Source of the DNA: Flavobacteriales bacterium
Lineage (GTDB): Bacteria > Bacteroidota > Bacteroidia > Flavobacteriales > Flavobacteriaceae
Direction of reading: 5' to 3'
Length of the DNA stretch: 10,701 bases
NCBI GenBank assembly: GCA_027008965.1
Contig: JALVDN010000183.1
Coordinates: 1 to 10,701 of the forward strand
Shown here: piece by piece, positions 7,614 through 10,701 of the stretch
Position numbering within the stretch: the first letter of the stretch is position 1
Layout of the letters: every line of letters begins with the position of its first letter
Notes under the pieces: generated by a model
Databases searched by the model: none
The model's input: only the letters and a program-made list of their open reading frames with translations
Told to the model about the DNA's origin: nothing
Made by a program: the position numbers and the translations under genes

Positions 7614-8525
7614 TCAAGGTTTCATTAATTTGCTGTAAGGGATGACCGTATCATATCCCTTCTCCTTGAAATAATCTTCCACTTCACCATCACCAACTGC
7701 AAGCACCAAATCTCCTCCCCATGCTCCCAAACTTTTGACTATACCCGAAAAATCTTTAAACAGACGGGTTTTCACCGGTTTTTTTCTAATCATTTTTCCT
7801 ATCATTTGCTCGTGCTCTTCCATCAGTTCCATGAATTTTCCCTTGTCTTTGACTTCCAAAACTTCTTCAGTGATGGAAGAAATACGCTCTAACTTTTCGG
7901 GGTCAACCTCCACATGTTTAAATTTATCCACTACTTTTTGAGTGGGTTGTTTTTTATTTAAATAGACAAAATACATATCCTTAGCAAAAGGCGGTTTGAA
8001 ATCAACAAAATTCCATTGCCTTCCATAACCTGAGCGTTGAAATATAATTTTTTTCCCGCCTAAGGAAACCACCACATCAAATCCGCTTCCACCAAAGGTT
8101 TCGTCTAACAATTCAAAAGGATTCACTTGTAACCATTTTGAGAGATTGGCAATCAAGGTAGAGGATGTGCCCAGGCCCCAATTTTTATCAAATTCCAGTT
8201 TGGTTGTGATTTTATAGCCCCTTCTGAAAACATCCGGTTGCAATTTTTTTCCGATTTGCAATATGTTTTGAATGAGTTTAGCCATTTCGAGATTATCGGC
8301 TTCAAGAATTTCACTTAAATCTTTTGAGTACTTGGCTTTCATCCATATTTCATTGCCGGGCAAATAACTTTCCCATTCCAAAAAATCCGATTTCTGGGGG
8401 CGCACTTTCATTTTTTGACCCGGCTTGGTGGGAAGCACAAGTGCTTTGGCTCCCTTCATCACGGCATATTCTCCCGTAAGTATTACTTTTCCGTGTCCAA
8501 ATAAATCCAATGGTTCTATCCACAT
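7614..8525 (-). CDS. GHMP-family kinase, 'GYDIA'-like, probable mevalonate-pathway kinase
   Basis: The 303-residue protein carries the three GHMP kinase motifs: an N-terminal GHGKVILTGEYAVMKGAKAL (10-29), the ATP-binding NWGLGTSSTL (115-124), and a C-terminal GAWGGDLVLAV (267-277). GSGFDVV (146-152) stands at the place of the GYDIA motif after which a Bacteroidota kinase family is named, with D150 a candidate catalytic aspartate. The first motif is most like mevalonate and phosphomevalonate kinases. It begins 7 bp after the HMG-CoA reductase gene, whose product is mevalonate, so phosphorylation of mevalonate or phosphomevalonate is the best guess; the exact substrate is not shown by the sequence. 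The ATP motif differs from the textbook PxxxGLGSSAA by lacking the Pro and having TSST. No signal peptide; cytoplasmic. Confidence 0.87.
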   Translation of the reverse strand: MWIEPLDLFGHGKVILTGEYAVMKGAKALVLPTKPGQKMKVRPQKSDFLEWESYLPGNEIWMKAKYSKDLSEILEADNLEMAKLIQNILQIGKKLQPDVFRRGYKITTKLEFDKNWGLGTSSTLIANLSKWLQVNPFELLDETFGGSGFDVVVSLGGKKIIFQRSGYGRQWNFVDFKPPFAKDMYFVYLNKKQPTQKVVDKFKHVEVDPEKLERISSITEEVLEVKDKGKFMELMEEHEQMIGKMIRKKPVKTRLFKDFSGIVKSLGAWGGDLVLAVGDGEVEDYFKEKGYDTVIPYSKLMKP

Positions 8526-8532
8526 ATCCGTT

Positions 8533-9831
8533 TTATTTTTTTCTGATTTGTTCCAATAAATCTTTGACTCGCTTCACATGAACTTTTTCATCGCCTAATA
8601 ATTGTTTCACCCGTTCCATCTCTTCAGGCGTAGAACCCAACTGCATTAAAATATTATTCAAATGCATTTTCATATGTCCTTTCTGAATCCCTTCGGTGAT
8701 GAGCGAATGCACGGCCGAAAAATTTTGGGCAAGTCCCACCGACGCAACAATTTCCATCAACTTTTCAGCCGGAGGATTACCTAGCATTTTCATGGAAGTT
8801 TTAGCTAAAGGGTGTAAAACCGTAACTCCTCCAACCGTACCCAAAGCCAATGGTAATGACATTTCAAATATGAGTTTGTTCCCTGAGCGATAGGCCTTTG
8901 AAAGCGATGTATATTCGCCATGACGTGATGCATAAGCATGCGCTCCGGCTTCCACCGCTCTAAAGTCGTTTCCGGTGGCCAAGACCACGGCATCTATCCC
9001 GTTCATAATGCCTTTGTTGTGGGTCACTGCACGATAAATATTTTTTTCTGCCATTTTTACTGCCGTGATAAACCTGTCCACATACTTCTCAGGATTATCA
9101 ACCGGCAAATCTTTCACAGGAGCTTCCACTTTCACATGTACTTTACATTCCGGGTTATAGTTGGATAAAATGCGCATTAAAATATCCAAATCCTCCTCAT
9201 TTCCCTCTTTCCTCCATTCCTCTTCCATATACATGGCAAATTCTTCCAAGACCGTGTTAATAAAATTCGCCCCCATGGAATCCACCGTATCAAATTTGAA
9301 AGTCACCGTATAGTAACCCGGAATTTTATCTGTCAAATCTTCCAAAGCCACCGACAAAATCCCGCCGCCACGTTTCTCCATATTTTCCGTGATGGGTTTC
9401 AGGCGTTGCAAAAAATCCGCCTTTCTTCTTTCTAAAAACGAAGCCAATTTTTCTTTTTCTCCTTTGAAAATCAAATGAATATGACCGGTTTTCACCTTAC
9501 CAGTCACTTTTGCATGGAAGCCGCCGAAAGGATACCAAAATTTAGCGGCTTTGGCCGCGGCCGCCACAACCGAACTTTCCTCAGTGACCATAGGAACCGC
9601 ATAAGTTTTACCATTCACTAAAAAATTGGGTGCAACAGCGTAGGGTAAAATATAATTACTCACCGGATTTTCGGTGAAACCATCGTGCAACGACTGTAAT
9701 TGATCATCCGCAAGCCAATATTTTTTCAGCAAACGCACATCCTCATCATCCTGCAAATAATGCGTTGCCAACCAGTTGATTTTTTCTGCTTTCGTCAGCT
9801 TGGAAAAGCCGTCGATATACCGCTCATTCAT
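8533..9831 (-). CDS. mvaA: Hydroxymethylglutaryl-CoA reductase, class II
   Basis: HMG-CoA reductase interconverts HMG-CoA and mevalonate using NAD(P)H. From ATG 9831 the product is 432 residues, close to the 428 of the class II enzyme of Pseudomonas mevalonii. Matching catalytic residues are the Glu in VTEESSVVAAAA (E84 or E85), K273 and N277 in HNKGIMNGID (271-280), D289 in ATGNDFRAVEAG (285-296), and H386 in TEGIQKGHMKMH (379-390); the offset from P. mevalonii numbering is a steady 5-6. The substrate loop ENPVSNYILPYAVAP (54-68) and the dinucleotide-binding DSMGAN (184-189) are present. Class I membrane helices are absent. The frame stays open 69 codons further upstream to an ATG at 10038, but that part translates a GC-rich repeat-like block and is rejected. 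It lies 7 bp before the GHMP kinase. In Bacteroidota the direction is presumably biosynthetic; cofactor preference is not determined. Confidence 0.95.
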   Translation of the reverse strand: MNERYIDGFSKLTKAEKINWLATHYLQDDEDVRLLKKYWLADDQLQSLHDGFTENPVSNYILPYAVAPNFLVNGKTYAVPMVTEESSVVAAAAKAAKFWYPFGGFHAKVTGKVKTGHIHLIFKGEKEKLASFLERRKADFLQRLKPITENMEKRGGGILSVALEDLTDKIPGYYTVTFKFDTVDSMGANFINTVLEEFAMYMEEEWRKEGNEEDLDILMRILSNYNPECKVHVKVEAPVKDLPVDNPEKYVDRFITAVKMAEKNIYRAVTHNKGIMNGIDAVVLATGNDFRAVEAGAHAYASRHGEYTSLSKAYRSGNKLIFEMSLPLALGTVGGVTVLHPLAKTSMKMLGNPPAEKLMEIVASVGLAQNFSAVHSLITEGIQKGHMKMHLNNILMQLGSTPEEMERVKQLLGDEKVHVKRVKDLLEQIRKK

Positions 9832-9845
9832 ACCTGCAATATTAA

Positions 9846-9874
9846 GAAAAATAGTTGTATTAAAACGCAGGCAA
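9846..9874 (-). promoter_or_regulatory. Candidate Bacteroidota-type promoter for HMG-CoA reductase
   Basis: Read on the - strand, TTG (9874-9872), an 18-base spacer and TATTTTTC (9853-9846) match the Bacteroidota sigma-ABfr pattern TTG-N17-19-TAnnTTTG in all positions but the last G. Transcription would start near 9839, leaving a leader of only about 8 bases before ATG 9831. The TTG lies at the edge of the GC-rich block, within its first hairpin. The match is short and was found by eye, so it is tentative. Confidence 0.35.
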
Positions 9875-10058
9875 GCCAGCGCTTCGCTTGTCTTCCTGCG
9901 TGCGGCGGCAAGCCCTGTTTTCCATGCTGAATTGCCCGGTTTTGAAACAGGTCTTCCGCCGGCTCCGTGTGCCCCTGGCGGGTCACACTGCGCACCTACG
10001 GGAGCCAAAGGCTTCCATAAAATCCAACCAAGAGCCACGCCTTTGTCTCCCTCCGGAG
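9866..10058. repeat. GC-rich, hairpin-dense block upstream of HMG-CoA reductase, repeat-like
   Basis: This stretch is much richer in G and C than the surrounding genes and the AT-rich DNA on both sides. It contains several foldable pieces: CGCAGG/CCTGCG (9866-9871 with 9895-9900) enclosing AGCG-CTT-CGCT, GTGTG/CACAC (9967-9971 with 9984-9988), GGGAGCC-AAA-GGCTTCC (10000-10016, one G-T pair) and the palindrome CTCCGGAG (10051-10058). Open frames cross it on both strands, but their translations are Pro/Ala/Arg-rich and look like no protein family. It most resembles an interspersed intergenic repeat or structured element; only one copy is in the window, so repetition is inferred. Confidence 0.45.
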
Positions 10059-10123
10059 TTTATGTGTTTTGGAGATTTTAAGAAAAAACCCTTATCGACG
10101 TATTAGAAAATCTATTAAATCCT

Positions 10124-10161
10124 TCACTTCAAACGGGACTTCTCGCACGTGCTTGAAGTGA
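10124..10161. other. Stem-loop with internal GCACGTGC palindrome
   Basis: A perfect 9-bp inverted repeat, TCACTTCAA (10124-10132) with TTGAAGTGA (10153-10161), encloses a 20-base loop ending in the 8-bp palindrome GCACGTGC (10145-10152). It is not followed by a clear T-run on either strand, so a terminator is not well supported. It could be an operator-like site or part of the adjacent repeats. Confidence 0.4.
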
Positions 10162-10183
10162 TATTTATTATTGTAAAAGCTCG

Positions 10184-10293
10184 TGTTATTTTGATGGCTT
10201 TATGAAGAAACGACTGAGAAATTTCTAACAAATTTTGAAAAAAATGAGATTCCTCGTCGCTCCGGCATGCGCCGGAACTCGCTCGGAATGACA
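10184..10293. repeat. Palindromic intergenic repeat, copy A (degenerate)
   Basis: The left arm (10184-10225) aligns without gaps to the left arm of copy B (10324-10365) at 33 of 42 positions, including 14 identical bases AACGACTGAGAAAT (10209-10222 and 10349-10362). The right arm, read on the - strand from 10293, begins TGTCATTCCGAGCGAG and ends GAGGAATCTCAT, the same half-unit pattern in opposite orientation. A 6-bp hairpin TCCGGC-ATGC-GCCGGA (10261-10276) is set inside the right arm. The two arms of this copy pair poorly with one another because the left arm has decayed. Confidence 0.7.
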
Positions 10294-10323
10294 GTGCGCT
10301 ACTGATTTTATTGATATTTTCTT

Positions 10324-10415
10324 TGTCATTTCGAAAGCGTTGCGAAGCAACGACTGAGAAATCTCATGCTGTATCCGTTAAGAGATTTCTCCTCACTACG
10401 TTCGTCGAAATGACA
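10324..10415. repeat. Palindromic intergenic repeat, copy B
   Basis: The element is bounded by a perfect 11-bp inverted repeat, TGTCATTTCGA (10324-10334) and TCGAAATGACA (10405-10415). It contains a second perfect 10-bp inverted repeat, GAGAAATCTC (10356-10365) and GAGATTTCTC (10382-10391), around a 16-base centre. Two head-to-head half-units of the form TGTCATTTCGA...GAGAAATCTC can thus fold into one long cruciform or hairpin. The half-unit resembles REP-like intergenic repeats that I recall from many bacterial genomes. No transposase gene is in the window. Confidence 0.75.
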
Positions 10416-10504
10416 CGCTTCCTTTCATGTTTACAGTAGGAGAACCAAAATCATAAATCAGAATTCGGAGTTCGATGTTCATTATTCAAGCACAACTTGT
10501 TGTG
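10416..10504. other. Short AT-rich spacer with a small palindrome
   Basis: I see no gene here. The only structure is CACAAC-TT-GTTGTG (10491-10504), a short perfect inverted repeat immediately before the second GC-rich element, which may mark its border. Confidence 0.3.
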
Positions 10505-10701
10505 TGCCATGAAGCGCCAGGGATGGAAGCGGTATGAGGCGAAGGCGGTGGTGATGGTTTTCCGCCCGGCGGAGGCTGACAGTGGGAAGCCCCACGCACG
10601 GGCGGGCCGGCGTGCCCTCAGGGTGCGCCGGCTTAAACCACACCAACCGCCGAGCCGAATTCAAGCGGACAGCCCGGTGCCCGGCGGGTGAAACGCCGGC
10701 G
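10505..10701. repeat. GC-rich intergenic element with AGGGATGGAAGCGG motif (runs off window)
   Basis: The block is strikingly GC-rich compared with the genes and continues to the window edge. It holds AGGGATGGAAGCGG (10519-10532), then a GGCGG/CCGCC pair (10544-10548 with 10562-10566), then GGGAAGCCC (10584-10592), then a strong hairpin GCCGGC...GCCGGC (10606-10632) with further G-C pairing inside and a short loop. An 'AGGGATGGAAGCGG, hairpin, GGAAGCCC' layout matches my memory of conserved intergenic elements in Bacteroidota; this is recollection, not a search result. Open frames through it on both strands give Arg/Pro/Ala-rich sequence and are not believable proteins. Confidence 0.5.

Larger units (their letters stand above)
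2366..9831 (-). other. Putative six-gene transcription unit
   Basis: Six - strand genes follow one another with gaps of 7, 35, 16 and 35 bp and finally a one-base TGATG overlap (4054-4056). No strong hairpin with a T-run is visible between any pair, so they may be co-transcribed from the candidate promoter near 9839-9874. The functions are mixed (mevalonate pathway, transport, metal-binding, secreted wall protein, redox enzyme), so internal promoters or independent regulation are equally possible. The unit ends 4 bp from a convergent + strand gene. Confidence 0.5.

Noticed and set aside
7593..7614. ACCGG/CCGGT inverted repeat between the kinase and permease genes as a terminator
   Set aside because: The stem is only 5 bp with a 12-base loop and has no T-run immediately after it on the - strand.
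9832..10038. N-terminal extension of HMG-CoA reductase from ATG 10038
   Set aside because: The extra 69 residues translate a GC-rich repeat-like block, resemble no protein, and the 432-residue product from 9831 already matches the full class II family length.
9776..10106. Open frames of about 70-100 codons on the + strand over the GC-rich block
   Set aside because: They partly overlap the reductase antisense, have Pro/Ala/Arg-rich low-information translations, and are expected in GC-rich DNA.
10124..10415. CRISPR array
   Set aside because: The repeats are palindromic, few, unequal in length and not separated by uniform spacers, and no cas genes are present.
10482..10691. Open frames of about 60 codons on both strands in the right GC-rich element
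   Set aside because: Composition follows the GC-rich hairpins and no domain or convincing start is visible.

Overview
The window is most likely a chromosomal segment from a member of the Bacteroidota, probably Flavobacteriia. Three things point there: a C-terminal type IX secretion (Por) sorting domain on one protein, AT-leaning genes with few clear Shine-Dalgarno sequences, and a mevalonate-pathway pair (class II HMG-CoA reductase plus a 'GYDIA'-like GHMP kinase) of the kind I associate with flavobacteria. The genus cannot be told from this sequence alone.

Layout. On the + strand, the left edge cuts into feoB (ferrous iron transporter), whose membrane half is complete to position 1526. A six-helix membrane protein of unknown function (1576-2361) follows. 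Only 4 bp separate it from the end of a convergent, closely packed set of six genes on the - strand (9831 down to 2366). In transcription order these are HMG-CoA reductase, a GHMP-family kinase, a FecCD-type ABC permease, a DUF3109 cysteine-rich protein, a secreted SpoIID/LytB-like protein with CARDB and T9SS sorting domains, and a GMC-type flavin oxidoreductase. Gaps are 7, 35, 16 and 35 bp, then a TGATG overlap, so a single transcription unit is plausible. I see no terminator between the genes.

The right 870 bp (9832-10701) hold no gene I can support. They are packed with repeat-like and foldable DNA: a GC-rich block with several hairpins directly upstream of HMG-CoA reductase (9866-10058), a 9-bp stem-loop around a GCACGTGC palindrome (10124-10161), two related palindromic elements built from TGTCATTYCGA...GARAAATCTC half-units (10184-10293 and 10324-10415), and a second GC-rich element (about 10505 to the window edge) with a strong hairpin and an AGGGATGGAAGCGG motif.

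How the genes fit together. HMG-CoA reductase and the GHMP kinase plausibly supply isoprenoid precursors through mevalonate. FeoB, the FecCD permease and perhaps the cysteine-rich DUF3109 protein touch on metal uptake or handling, but the permease has no binding protein or ATPase beside it. The SpoIID-like protein should act on or near the cell wall after export. The GMC protein is translationally coupled to it and has lost the usual catalytic His/Asn pair by my alignment from memory. The most interesting items are that GMC protein, the 13-cysteine SpoIID-T9SS protein, and the repeat-rich intergenic region. I found no convincing evidence of a defence system, CRISPR array, prophage or transposase gene in this window.
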